The notes under the pieces are model-generated. The model saw only the letters and a program-made list of their open reading frames with translations. It searched no databases and was not told the DNA's origin. Position numbers and translations under genes: made by a program. A DNA stretch of 49,694 bases, from the NCBI RefSeq assembly GCF_001984575.1, contig NZ_LZNS01000001.1, positions 6,339,967 through 6,389,660 on the forward strand, in the 5' to 3' direction. The DNA comes from Streptomyces sp. MP131-18 (GTDB lineage Bacteria; Actinomycetota; Actinomycetes; Streptomycetales; Streptomycetaceae). Positions within the stretch are counted from its first letter, which is position 1, and every line of letters begins with the position of its first letter. Of the stretch, positions 24,590 through 32,470 are shown one piece after another.

Positions 24590-25339
24590 ATGGAGTACTG
24601 GTGGGAACGCAACATCGTCGAACCGGGAAAGCTGCCGCTGCTGCTGGCCCTGACGGCGTTCATCTGCACGTTTCTGGTGACCCGCGCGGTGACGCGGCTG
24701 ATCCGCGCCGGCCGCGGGCCGTTCCACGACGTGTCGGCGGGCGGGGCGCACGTGCACCACGCCGTGCCCGGCGTGGTGCTGATGACCGTGGGCGGCTTCG
24801 GCGGCCTGGCGGCGGGCGGGCGCGGCTGGGCCGCCGGGGCGACGGCCGTCGTGTTCGGCATCGGCACCGGCCTGGTGCTCGACGAGTTCGCGCTGATCCT
24901 CTACCTGCACGACGTGTACTGGTCGGACCAGGGCCGCCGCAGCGTCGAGGCCGTGGTGCTGACGGCGGCGCTGGCCACCATGCTGCTGACCGGCTTCACC
25001 CCGCTCGGTGTCGACGACGTCGGCCCCGAGGAACGCCTCACCCGCGGCAGCGCGATCGCCACCGTCCTGATCAACCTGGTCTTCGTGCTGATCACCCTCG
25101 TCAAGGGCAAGATCAGGCTTGCCGTCGTCGGGGTGCTGGTGCCGCTGGCGGCGCTGACCGGCGCGCTGCGGCTGGCCAGACCCGGCTCGCTCTGGGCTCG
25201 GCGCTGCTACGGGCGCCTGCCGCGCACCGCGGCGCGCGCCGAACGCCGCGCGCGGGCGCACGACGCCAGGTGGGGCCGGGTCCGCCGGTGGGTGCAGCAG
25301 GTCGTGGGCGGCATCCCGCGCACCACGGGCAAGGAGTGA
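24590..25339 (+). CDS. Uncharacterised multi-pass membrane protein with His/Asp/Glu cluster
   Basis: A 249-residue protein with about five or six predicted membrane helices (near 15-37, 58-78, 83-105, 119-138, 155-173, 176-195) and a basic C-terminal tail. Polar residues cluster at the helix borders: His46 in GPFHDVSAGG, His54, His56 and His57 in AHVHHAVPG, Asp98-Glu99 in LDEFALILYL and His107-Asp108 in LHDVYW. Such a set could bind a metal, but this is inference. It is divergent from cobS and convergent (7-base gap) with cobT. The ATG at 24590 has only a weak GGGA site. I do not recognise the family. Confidence 0.78.
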   Translation: MEYWWERNIVEPGKLPLLLALTAFICTFLVTRAVTRLIRAGRGPFHDVSAGGAHVHHAVPGVVLMTVGGFGGLAAGGRGWAAGATAVVFGIGTGLVLDEFALILYLHDVYWSDQGRRSVEAVVLTAALATMLLTGFTPLGVDDVGPEERLTRGSAIATVLINLVFVLITLVKGKIRLAVVGVLVPLAALTGALRLARPGSLWARRCYGRLPRTAARAERRARAHDARWGRVRRWVQQVVGGIPRTTGKE

Positions 25340-25346
25340 GCGCCCG

Positions 25347-26486
25347 TCAGGTCGCCTCGGCCACCGCGGCGGAATGGTCCGCCGGCCCGGGCTCGGCGGC
25401 CTGTGCCGCCCCCGCCGCCTCCGCCGCGTCCTCGTCGGGCCGTTCGGGCAGCTCGGCGGCCAGCGCGCCGGCCGCGAGCACCAGCGGCAGGGCGAGCAGC
25501 GCGCCCGAGCCCTCCCCGACGGTGACCCCGTGGTCCAGCAGCGGCTCGAGGGCCATCCGGTCCAGGGCCTTGGCCTGCCCCGGCTCCCCGCTCGCCTGCC
25601 CGGCCAGCCACCAGTCCGGGGCGCGGAACGCGATCCGCTGCGCCACCAGCGCGCAGGCCGCCGAGACGACGCCGTCCAGGATGACCGGCGTGCGGCGTAC
25701 GGCGCACTGGAGCAGGAAGCCCGTCATCGCGGTCAGATCGGCGCCGCCGACGGCCGCGAGCAGCTTGAGCTGGTCGCCGAGCACCGGACGGGCGCGGCGC
25801 AGCCCGTCGCGGATCGCCGCGCACTTGCGCATCCAGGCCAGGTCGTCGATGCGCACGCCGCCGCGCCCGGTGACCACCGAGGCGTCGGTGCCGCACATCG
25901 CCGCGATGAGCACCCCGGCGGCCGTGGTGCCGCCGACCGACAGGTCGCCGAGCACGAGCAGGTCGGTGCCCGCGTCGGCCTCCTCGTCCGCGACGGCCAT
26001 GCCCGCGCGAAACGCCTGCTCGGCCTCCTCGGCGGTGAGCGCGTCCTCGATGTCCAGGCGTCCGGAGCCGCGGCGCACCCGGTGACGGGTCACCTCCTCG
26101 GGCAGCTCCTCGGGCGGGCAGTCGAGGGAGAGGTCGACGACGCGCAGCGGGACCCCGGCGTGCCGGGCGAGCACGGCCGCCGGGCTGCCGCCGTCCAGCA
26201 CGGCGCGCACCAGGGCGGCGGTGCCGCCGGCCGGACGGGCGGAGACGCCGAGCGAGGCGACGCCGTGGTCGCCGGCGAACAGGACGGCCCGAGGCCGGGC
26301 GACCGGCGTGACCGGCACGTGTCCCTGCGCGGCGGCCAGCCAGGCACCGATTGTGTCCAGCCGCCCAAGTGCCTTGGGCGGCAGGCCGGTACGGGTGCGC
26401 CGCTCCTCTGCCTTGCGCCGCAGCCGGACACTCGGGCGCTCGATGAGGTCGCCGAAGTCGTCGAGGTTGAGACCGCCGTCACTCAT
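25347..26486 (-). CDS. cobT: Nicotinate-nucleotide:dimethylbenzimidazole phosphoribosyltransferase
   Basis: A 379-residue enzyme that makes alpha-ribazole 5'-phosphate, the lower-ligand precursor used by CobS. Motifs: TGLPPKALGRLD, FAGDHGVA, LVLGDLSVGGTTAAG and DHGVTVGEGSGA, whose Glu is the catalytic base of the family. The C-terminal 25 residues are an Ala/Glu-rich extension. I choose the ATG at 26486 over a GTG two codons earlier because TAGTCT (26494-26499) lies 7 bases before it, giving a leaderless start. The cobU-fusion stop is 33 bases upstream in the same direction. Confidence 0.93.
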   Translation of the reverse strand: MSDGGLNLDDFGDLIERPSVRLRRKAEERRTRTGLPPKALGRLDTIGAWLAAAQGHVPVTPVARPRAVLFAGDHGVASLGVSARPAGGTAALVRAVLDGGSPAAVLARHAGVPLRVVDLSLDCPPEELPEEVTRHRVRRGSGRLDIEDALTAEEAEQAFRAGMAVADEEADAGTDLLVLGDLSVGGTTAAGVLIAAMCGTDASVVTGRGGVRIDDLAWMRKCAAIRDGLRRARPVLGDQLKLLAAVGGADLTAMTGFLLQCAVRRTPVILDGVVSAACALVAQRIAFRAPDWWLAGQASGEPGQAKALDRMALEPLLDHGVTVGEGSGALLALPLVLAAGALAAELPERPDEDAAEAAGAAQAAEPGPADHSAAVAEAT

Positions 26487-26493
26487 GCGCACG

Positions 26494-26499
26494 AGACTA
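26494..26499 (-). promoter_or_regulatory. -10 element for leaderless cobT message
   Basis: TAGTCT on the minus strand ends 7 bases before the cobT ATG; no Shine-Dalgarno and no clear -35. Confidence 0.4.
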
Positions 26500-26519
26500 C
26501 CGCCCGGCTCCCCGGGCGC

Positions 26520-27716
26520 TCAGCGCAGTGGCAGTGCGGTGCCCGCCACGGTCAGCAGCACGTGCTCGCACTCGGCGGCCACCGCCGCGTTGAGGCGGCC
26601 GAGTTCGTCGCGGAAGAGGCGTCCGGACGCGGTGGCGGGGACGATGCCGGAGCCGGTCTCGTTGCTCACCAGGACCACCGTGCGCTGCGTGCCGCGTACC
26701 GCCGCGACCAGCGCGGCGGTACGTGCGGCGAGTTCGCGCGCCCCGCCGTCCGCCCACCGTTCCCTCTCCCAGGCGCCCGCCGCGTCCATCGCGTCGGTCA
26801 GCCACAGCGCGAGGCAGTCGATCAGCAGCGGCGGTCCCTCCGCCTGTGCGAGCAGCGGGACCAGATCGCAGGTTTCGACGGTGGTCCAGCCCGGCGGGCG
26901 GCGTTCGCGGTGCGCCGTGACCCGCGCCGTCCACTCCGGATCGTCCCCGCGCCTGCCGCCGGTGGCGACGTACATCACCTCGGGGAACGCGGCGAGCCTG
27001 CGCTCCGCCTCGGCGGACTTTCCGGAACGCGCGCCCCCGAGTACCAGCGTGCGCCGGGGCACATCGGGAATCCGCCGGTAGTCACCGGCGGTGAGGGTGG
27101 CGCCGTCCGGTTCGGTGCGCGCCCCCAGCGCGGCCAGCCGGCGGCGCAGTTCCGCGCCCGGCTGGACGTCGTGGTCCAGGTGCACGGCCACCACGTCGGT
27201 CGTGAGCGCCGCGGCCCCCGCGCCGCGCAGCCGGGCCAGGGCATCGGGCCTTTGCACCACGTCGAGCAGGCACAGGTCGTACGCGGGCCCCGCGAATTCA
27301 CCGGCCGGGCCGGCCCCGGGCGGCAGGTACAGCAGCCGCCCGCCGTCTGGCCCGGTGACCGCATAGCCGGTGCCGGGGCCGTCCACCGCGAGCGCCCGCA
27401 CCCGGTGCCCGTCGAGCAGCGTCAACTCGCGGCCGTCCGGCAGCCGTACCGGGACCGGCAGTTCCCGCGGCAGTTCGAGCGCGGGCCCTTCGTGCGGGTG
27501 GCTGAGCAGGACCTGCCGGATGCCGTGGAGGGACTGCCCGGCCCGCGCGGCGGACAGCGCGAGGCCCGGCGTGAGGTCGAGCAGCAGCACGCCGTCGACC
27601 AGCACGGCGGTCGCGGTGCGGACCTCGTCCCCGAACGCACGGGCGCAGGCGGCACAGGGACAGCCGGGGCGCGGGAGCCCGGCCGGGGCGCCCGTGCCGA
27701 GCAGAGTGACGTGCAT
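26520..27716 (-). CDS. cobU: Fusion: degenerate metallo-beta-lactamase-like domain + CobU kinase/guanylyltransferase
   Basis: A 398-residue two-domain protein. Residues 1 to about 215 resemble a PhnP-type metallo-beta-lactamase fold: MHVTLLGTGAPAG, the zinc-type GCPCAAC (18-24), LLLDLTP, but HxHxDH reads HPHEGP (His73, His75), losing the later ligands. Residues about 220-398 are CobU, bifunctional adenosylcobinamide kinase and guanylyltransferase: P-loop GGARSGKS (227-234), YVATGGR, guanylylated His269 in TAHRERRPPGW, and SNETGSGIVP. It provides adenosylcobinamide-GDP to CobS. The ATG has no ribosome site; GAGGAT ends 6 bases upstream. Confidence 0.9.
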   Translation of the reverse strand: MHVTLLGTGAPAGLPRPGCPCAACARAFGDEVRTATAVLVDGVLLLDLTPGLALSAARAGQSLHGIRQVLLSHPHEGPALELPRELPVPVRLPDGRELTLLDGHRVRALAVDGPGTGYAVTGPDGGRLLYLPPGAGPAGEFAGPAYDLCLLDVVQRPDALARLRGAGAAALTTDVVAVHLDHDVQPGAELRRRLAALGARTEPDGATLTAGDYRRIPDVPRRTLVLGGARSGKSAEAERRLAAFPEVMYVATGGRRGDDPEWTARVTAHRERRPPGWTTVETCDLVPLLAQAEGPPLLIDCLALWLTDAMDAAGAWERERWADGGARELAARTAALVAAVRGTQRTVVLVSNETGSGIVPATASGRLFRDELGRLNAAVAAECEHVLLTVAGTALPLR

Positions 27717-27722
27717 GCCCCG

Positions 27723-27728
27723 ATCCTC
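27723..27728 (-). promoter_or_regulatory. -10 element for leaderless cobU-fusion message
   Basis: GAGGAT on the minus strand, 6 bases before the ATG at 27716; no Shine-Dalgarno; no good -35. Confidence 0.35.
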
Positions 27729-27841
27729 TCGCCCCGCGCCCGGTCACGCGCGCGGTGGTGCGCTGGGAGCGTCGGCCGTGATTTAGTCTGCGATCAGGCA
27801 GTCGGGCGATCCAACAGTCGGTCAGGAAGCGGAGGCTTCGC

Positions 27842-28051
27842 ATGGCGTGGGAGTGGCGGTTCGAAAAGGCGGACGGCACGGCGGCCGAGCCGACCGCGGC
27901 CCCCGGCGACTTCGGTACCCAGGGCGATGCCGAGTCCTGGATCGGCGAACTGTGGCCCGAGCTGCTGGCCGAGGGCATCGACCAGGTCTCGCTGTTCGAG
28001 GACGGCGTGAAGATCTACGGGCCGATGAGCCTCCACGGCGCCGAGGGCTGA
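27842..28051 (+). CDS. Small acidic hypothetical protein (69 aa)
   Basis: A compact soluble protein of 69 residues, acidic and Trp-rich (MAWEWRFEKADGT, ESWIGELWPELLAEGIDQVSLFEDG). GGAGG lies 6 bases before the ATG, and third-position GC is high, so it is a convincing small gene. TAGTCT at 27784-27789 may be its -10. Two CAGTCGG copies lie in the leader (near 27799 and 27815). It is divergent from the cobU fusion and convergent with the HtrA-like protease. No function can be assigned. Confidence 0.8.
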   Translation: MAWEWRFEKADGTAAEPTAAPGDFGTQGDAESWIGELWPELLAEGIDQVSLFEDGVKIYGPMSLHGAEG

Positions 28052-28081
28052 GCCGGCTCAAGCCTCTGCTCGCGCCCCCGC

Positions 28082-29143
28082 TCACGCCTCGCCGAGCGCG
28101 ACCTCTGCGGTGCGCCGTTCGCCGTTGCGCTCGTAGGTGACCTCCACCTTCTCGCCCGGCCGGTGCCCGGCCAGCGCCTCGGCCAGCGAGACGACGTCGG
28201 TGACCTCGTCGTCGCCGACCCGCACCACCACGTCGCCGGGCCGCAGCCCCGCGCGGCCGGCCGGGCCGTCCTCCTCGGCATTCACGATCGCCGCGCCCGC
28301 GGGCTGGAAGCCGTCGCCGAGCACCGTGCGCACCGAGACGCCGAGCGCTGCGCGCCCCGAGTCGACGACGCGGCCGTGCTCGATCATCTGGTCGGCCAGG
28401 AAGATCACCGTCGAGGCGGGGATCGCGAAGCCGATCCCGGGCGCCTGCCCGCCCCCGAGCCCGGGGTCGCGGGCGGCCAGCGTGGGGATGCCGACGACGT
28501 GCCCGGAGAGGTTGACCAGCGCGCCGCCGCTGTTGCCCGGATTGATCGCGGCCGAGGTCTGCACCATGTTCCCGAGCGTCGCCTGTCCCTCGCCCTCGCT
28601 GACGGAACGGCCCACGGCCGAGACGATGCCCTGCGTGACGCTGGAGGACAGGCCGAGCGGGTTGCCCATGGCCAGGACGATCTGTCCGACCGCCACGCGC
28701 GAGGAGTCCCCGAACGTCGCGGGGCGCAGCTGGTCCGGCACGTCGTTAAGGGCGACGACCGCGAGGTCCTGCTCGGGGTAGGACGCCACCAGCTCGGCCC
28801 GTTCCGGCTCCTGCCCGGTGGCCAGCAGCACATCGAACGTGCGCTCGCGCCCCACGACGTGCGCGTTGGTCACGATGTGGCCCTCGTCGTCGTAGACGAC
28901 CCCCGAGCCCTGGCCGTCGGGCGTGGTGATCTGCACCACCGAGGGCAGCACGTCGGTCACCACCTCCTCGTACCTCTCCTGGAGCGCGTCCGAGACGGTG
29001 GGGGCCGGTGCGCGGGAGGCGCGTCCCGCGGGGGTCTGGTCCGGGTCGGACGCCGAGGTGCAGGCGCCGCCCGCGGCGAGCAGCGCCCCCGCGCAGAGCA
29101 GCGCGGCACCGGACCGGGGCAGGGGCGGGGCAGTGAGGGCCAT
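28082..29143 (-). CDS. Secreted HtrA/DegP-like serine protease with PDZ domain
   Basis: A 353-residue exported protease. The N-terminus is a hydrophobic signal (GAALLCAGALLAAGG) ending at Cys28; the box before Cys is non-consensus, so lipoprotein status is uncertain. Trypsin-like domain: IVTNAHVVG (His), EQDLAVVALND (Asp), INPGNSGGALVN (Ser). C-terminal PDZ: DGPAGRAGLRPGDVVVRVGDDEV. Such proteases remove or sense misfolded envelope proteins. There is no ribosome site; CACAAT (29150-29155) ends 6 bases before the ATG. Same direction as the DUF3043 gene, 132 bases downstream of it. Confidence 0.93.
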   Translation of the reverse strand: MALTAPPLPRSGAALLCAGALLAAGGACTSASDPDQTPAGRASRAPAPTVSDALQERYEEVVTDVLPSVVQITTPDGQGSGVVYDDEGHIVTNAHVVGRERTFDVLLATGQEPERAELVASYPEQDLAVVALNDVPDQLRPATFGDSSRVAVGQIVLAMGNPLGLSSSVTQGIVSAVGRSVSEGEGQATLGNMVQTSAAINPGNSGGALVNLSGHVVGIPTLAARDPGLGGGQAPGIGFAIPASTVIFLADQMIEHGRVVDSGRAALGVSVRTVLGDGFQPAGAAIVNAEEDGPAGRAGLRPGDVVVRVGDDEVTDVVSLAEALAGHRPGEKVEVTYERNGERRTAEVALGEA

Positions 29144-29149
29144 AGCCGC

Positions 29150-29155
29150 ATTGTG
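29150..29155 (-). promoter_or_regulatory. -10 element for leaderless protease message
   Basis: CACAAT on the minus strand, exactly 6 bases before the ATG at 29143, with no Shine-Dalgarno. Confidence 0.35.
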
Positions 29156-29275
29156 TCCGCGGCACCGACCACGGCCCGGGAACCCCGCTACGCCGTTCCG
29201 GGCGAGCTCCCGCCGCAGCCACGGCGGGCCGGGCGCCGGGCCGCGCAGATCGTCCGGTCAGGACCCAGCGGAGCC

Positions 29276-29866
29276 CTAACGGGGGACTTCGCCGCGCTTG
29301 ATCTGGGGTTTCGGCAGGCGCATGCGGCGCATCTGCATGGTGCGCATCAGCGCGTACGCCGAGGTGCCGCGCAGGCTCTCGTCGGGGAAGCGGGCCCGCA
29401 GCTGCTTCTTCAGGCGCCGGGTCAGCAGGACCGAGTCGGCGACGATCATGAGGATGACCGCGAGCCACAGCAGCAGCGCGATGTTCCGCAGCTGAAGCGA
29501 CGGCATCATGCTCAGCACGAGGATGAGCACGGCGATCGGCAGGAAGAACTCCGCCACGTGCCACTTGGCGTCCACGAAGTCACGCGTGAAGCGCCGCAGC
29601 GGACCGCGGTCACGGGCGGGCAGGTGCCGCTCGTCGCCGGAGAGCAGGGCCTCCCGCTGCTTGGACAGCGCGGTCTTCCTCGCCTCCTTGGCCCGCCTGG
29701 CCGCCTCCTTGCGGTTCGTCGCCGGCTTGACGACGGCGCGGCGCAGTGCCTCCGCCTCGCTGCGCTTGGGCGTGGGGCGGCCTTTCGGCGCCTGCGGGTC
29801 ACGGACATGGGACTGCTCCGCCGGCGGCTCGGCGGCGGAGTCTTCTTTCGAACGGCTTCGGAACAC
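29276..29866 (-). CDS. DUF3043-family membrane protein
   Basis: A 196-residue protein: a highly charged cytoplasmic N-terminal half (NRKEAARRAKEARKTAL, a likely helix), two membrane segments (about 105-122 and 126-147), and a basic C-terminal tail. This matches actinobacterial DUF3043 proteins, which I recall next to pspA in Streptomyces. Function unknown. The GTG has no ribosome site; TTGGGG-N17-TACTCT ends 6 bases before it. It is divergent from pspA, so both may answer to membrane stress, but this is inferred from position. Confidence 0.83.
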   Translation of the reverse strand: MFRSRSKEDSAAEPPAEQSHVRDPQAPKGRPTPKRSEAEALRRAVVKPATNRKEAARRAKEARKTALSKQREALLSGDERHLPARDRGPLRRFTRDFVDAKWHVAEFFLPIAVLILVLSMMPSLQLRNIALLLWLAVILMIVADSVLLTRRLKKQLRARFPDESLRGTSAYALMRTMQMRRMRLPKPQIKRGEVPR

Positions 29867-29872
29867 GCCACA

Positions 29873-29901
29873 AGAGTACGGTCTCCGCGCGCCGACCCCA
29901 A
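29873..29901 (-). promoter_or_regulatory. Promoter of leaderless DUF3043 gene
   Basis: Minus strand TTGGGG (29896-29901), 17 bases, TACTCT (29873-29878), then 6 bases to the GTG at 29866. It is the best-formed of the leaderless promoters in the window. Confidence 0.5.
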
Positions 29902-30073
29902 CGGGTGCGGCTACTCCTCAGGCGGGAGGGCCCGTGGCGCGTGATCGTCCTCGGGGAGGAGTCATTCGGGGACGAGCAGTGCGCTAATGGATACAGGCCC
30001 CGTAGGGTAGTAGGGGATCAGCAGCAGTATGGTCAGAGGTTCGAGCCCGTCATGAAGGGGGCGCGCGAAGCCC

Positions 30074-30868
30074 ATGAGCGGTGTCATGAAGCGGATGGGG
30101 ATGATCTTCCGCGCGAAAGCCAACAAGGCCCTGGACCGGGCCGAGGACCCGCGCGAGACGCTGGACTACTCGTACCAGAAGCAGCTGGAGCTGTTGCAGA
30201 AGGTGCGGCGCGGCGTCGCCGACGTCGCGACGTCCCGCAAGCGCCTGGAGCTCCAGCTCAACCAGCTGAACGGCCAGTCCGGCAAGCTGGAGGAGCAGGG
30301 CAAGAAGGCGCTGGCCCTGGGCCGGGAGGACCTGGCCCGCGAGGCGCTGACCCGGCGGTCGTCGCTGCAGCAGCAGGTCAGCGACCTCCAGCAGCAGCAC
30401 GCGACGCTCCAGTCCGAGGAGGACAAGCTCACCCTGGCGGCCCAGCGCCTCCAGGCGAAGGTCGACGCGTTCCGCACCCGCAAGGAGACGATCAAGGCGA
30501 CCTACACGGCCGCCCAGGCGCAGACCCGCATCGGCGAGGCGTTCTCCGGCATCTCCGAGGAGATGGGCGACGTCGGCATGGCCATCCAGCGGGCCGAGGA
30601 CAAGACGGCCCAGCTCCAGGCCCGCGCCGGTGCCATCGACGAGCTGCTGGCCTCCGGTGCCCTGGACGACCCGACGGGCGCCTCGAAGGACGATCTGACC
30701 GCCGAGCTGGACCGCATTTCCGGCAACGCGGACGTAGAGTTCGAGCTGGAGCGGATGAAGGCCGAGCTGGCCGGTGGCAGCTCCGCGGGACGGCAGGCCC
30801 TGGAGGGCGGCAACACCGCGGGGGCGCAGCCGGAGCAGCAGGAATCCCCCAAGTTCGACAAGCAGTGA
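30074..30868 (+). CDS. pspA: PspA/IM30-family phage-shock protein
   Basis: A 264-residue coiled-coil protein of the PspA/Vipp1 family. The N-terminal amphipathic segment MKRMGMIFRAKANKAL is followed by EDPRETLDYSYQKQLELLQ, and long heptad-rich helices run to about residue 190. The low-complexity C-terminal tail ends AQPEQQESPKFDKQ. PspA binds stressed membranes as oligomers and preserves integrity. I start at the ATG at 30074, preceded by AAGGGGG 13 bases upstream; the ATG at 30086 is a reasonable alternative. TAGGGT at 30003-30008 may be the -10. First gene of a four-gene unit with PspAA and a two-component pair. Confidence 0.93.
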   Translation: MSGVMKRMGMIFRAKANKALDRAEDPRETLDYSYQKQLELLQKVRRGVADVATSRKRLELQLNQLNGQSGKLEEQGKKALALGREDLAREALTRRSSLQQQVSDLQQQHATLQSEEDKLTLAAQRLQAKVDAFRTRKETIKATYTAAQAQTRIGEAFSGISEEMGDVGMAIQRAEDKTAQLQARAGAIDELLASGALDDPTGASKDDLTAELDRISGNADVEFELERMKAELAGGSSAGRQALEGGNTAGAQPEQQESPKFDKQ

Positions 30869-30884
30869 TTCCCTGGAGGGCATC

Positions 30885-31163
30885 GTGATCGTGCGGATCA
30901 TGGGGGAGGGGCAGGTGAAGCTGGACGACAGTCACTTCCCCACTCTCAACGCGCTCGACGACGAGTTGATGGCCGAGCTGGAGTCGGGGGACGGCGACGG
31001 TTTCCGCCGCACGCTCGGCGCCCTGCTCGAAGCCGTCAGGACGATGGGCACCCCGCTCCCGGACGACTCGCTCGAACCCTCGGAGCTGATCCTCCCCGCC
31101 CCCGAGGCGTCCATTGACGAGGTGCGCACGATGCTCACCGAAGACGGGCTCATTCCGGACTGA
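30885..31163 (+). CDS. PspA-associated protein (PspAA domain)
   Basis: A 92-residue protein starting VIVRIMGEGQVKLDD, the typical beginning of PspAA-domain proteins, which accompany PspA in actinobacteria and archaea. Acidic, soluble and without membrane segments. The GTG at 30885 is 16 bases after the pspA stop and just after GGAGGG; a second GTG six bases later is equally plausible by spacing. Presumably a partner or modulator of PspA; its molecular role is not established here. Confidence 0.85.
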   Translation: MIVRIMGEGQVKLDDSHFPTLNALDDELMAELESGDGDGFRRTLGALLEAVRTMGTPLPDDSLEPSELILPAPEASIDEVRTMLTEDGLIPD

Positions 31164-31180
31164 GACGAAGCCGCAAGGCC

Positions 31181-32470
31181 GTGACTCCTCGACAGCCGGC
31201 CCGCGCCGTGCAGTGGCTGCGTGCCCACCCTCTCGCGTTCGACGCCGTGCTGGCCGTCGTCGTGCTGTGCGCCGTGTTGTGCGCCTCGGTCACGGTGGCG
31301 CGCCCGCCGGACGGCGGACCCGGCTTCGGCAAGCGCGAGCTGCCGCTGCACACACTGCTGATGACCGTGCTTGCCTGCGCCGTGCTGGTGCAGCGCCGCA
31401 GGTACCCGATGACGGTGCTGTCCCTCGTGGGCGGCCTGTCCCTGATCGAGCTGATCCTCGGCACGTCCTCGCACTCGCCGCAGGAGCGGCACGTGTCGTT
31501 CCTGATCTTCGTGGTGGTGGCGCTGTTCACGGTGGCGGTGAGCACCGACAGGTCCACCACCTGGCGGGCGGGCCTGGTCACCGCCGCGGTGTTCACGCCG
31601 ACGTCGATGATGCTGGGCGCCCAGCCCTGGTACGACTCGGAGAACCTGGGCGTCTTCGCCTGGACGGCGCTGGCCGCCGCCTCGGGCGAGGCGGCGCGCA
31701 GCCGCCGTGCCGCGCTGGACGCCATCAGGGAACGGGCCGAGCGGGCCGAGCGCACCCGCGAGGAGGAGGCGCACCGCAGGGTCGCGGAGGAGCGCATGCG
31801 GATCGCACGTGAGCTGCACGATGTCGTCGCCCACCACATCGCGCTGGTCAACGTGCAGGCCGGCGTCGCCTCGCACGTGATGGACAGCCGCCCGGACCAG
31901 GCCAAGGAGGCGCTGGGGCACATCCGCGAGGCCAGCCGCAGGGCGCTGGGCGAGCTCCAGACCACCGTGGGCCTGCTGCGCCACCGGGACGAGCCGATCG
32001 CCCCGACCGAGCCGGCGCGTGGCCTCGGCGTTCTCCAGGAGCTGGTGGACGGCTTCACCAGGGCCGGGATGGCGGTGACCGTGGACGCCCCCGCGGCGGC
32101 CGGGCCGCTGCCGTCCGCCGTCGACCTGGCCGCCTACCGGGTGGTCCAGGAGGCGCTGACCAACGTGCACAAGCACGCGGGCCCGGGGGCCGGCGCCCGG
32201 GTCCGCATCGTTCGCGAGGGGAAGGCCGCGGACGCGGCGCTCGACATCACCGTCGACGACGACGGGCCCGGCGTGCCGCCGCCGCGCAACGGCACTCCCG
32301 GCAGCGGCCACGGCCTGACCGGGATGCGCGAACGGGCCGCCGCGCTCAGCGGCACGTGCGAGGCGGGCCCCCGGCCGGGCGGCGGGTTCCGGGTGCGGGT
32401 GACCCTGCCGCTCCAGCCGCCGCGGCCGGAGGAGCCGGCGATCGAGCACGTCAGGGGATGGTGCATGTGA
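31181..32470 (+). CDS. NarL-type sensor histidine kinase
   Basis: A 429-residue membrane kinase. Four or five membrane helices (about 20-40, 56-71, 78-95, 104-121, 130-148) are followed by a coiled coil, and the HisKA_3 dimerisation/phospho-acceptor region RIARELHDVVAHHIALV has His213. The HATPase domain has YRVVQEALTNVHKHAG, DDDGPGVPP and GHGLTGMRER. There is no sizeable extracellular domain, so it probably senses the membrane itself, as do LiaS-like kinases. It follows PspAA by 17 bases and overlaps the regulator gene by GTGA. The context makes it the likely controller of the psp genes (inference). Confidence 0.93.
   Translation: MTPRQPARAVQWLRAHPLAFDAVLAVVVLCAVLCASVTVARPPDGGPGFGKRELPLHTLLMTVLACAVLVQRRRYPMTVLSLVGGLSLIELILGTSSHSPQERHVSFLIFVVVALFTVAVSTDRSTTWRAGLVTAAVFTPTSMMLGAQPWYDSENLGVFAWTALAAASGEAARSRRAALDAIRERAERAERTREEEAHRRVAEERMRIARELHDVVAHHIALVNVQAGVASHVMDSRPDQAKEALGHIREASRRALGELQTTVGLLRHRDEPIAPTEPARGLGVLQELVDGFTRAGMAVTVDAPAAAGPLPSAVDLAAYRVVQEALTNVHKHAGPGAGARVRIVREGKAADAALDITVDDDGPGVPPPRNGTPGSGHGLTGMRERAAALSGTCEAGPRPGGGFRVRVTLPLQPPRPEEPAIEHVRGWCM

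Noticed and set aside
23619..27841. Possible cobalamin riboswitch near cobS, cobT or cobU
   Set aside because: The upstream gaps are too short (33-125 bases), and I see no B12-box-like conserved segment; these genes look leaderless.
28082..29143. Calling the HtrA-like protease a lipoprotein
   Set aside because: Cys28 is preceded by Gly-Gly-Ala, not a consensus lipobox; left as uncertain.
30030..30055. tRNA-like GGTTCGAGCCC segment before pspA
   Set aside because: The flanking bases do not form a T-arm stem and no acceptor, D or anticodon arms are found.
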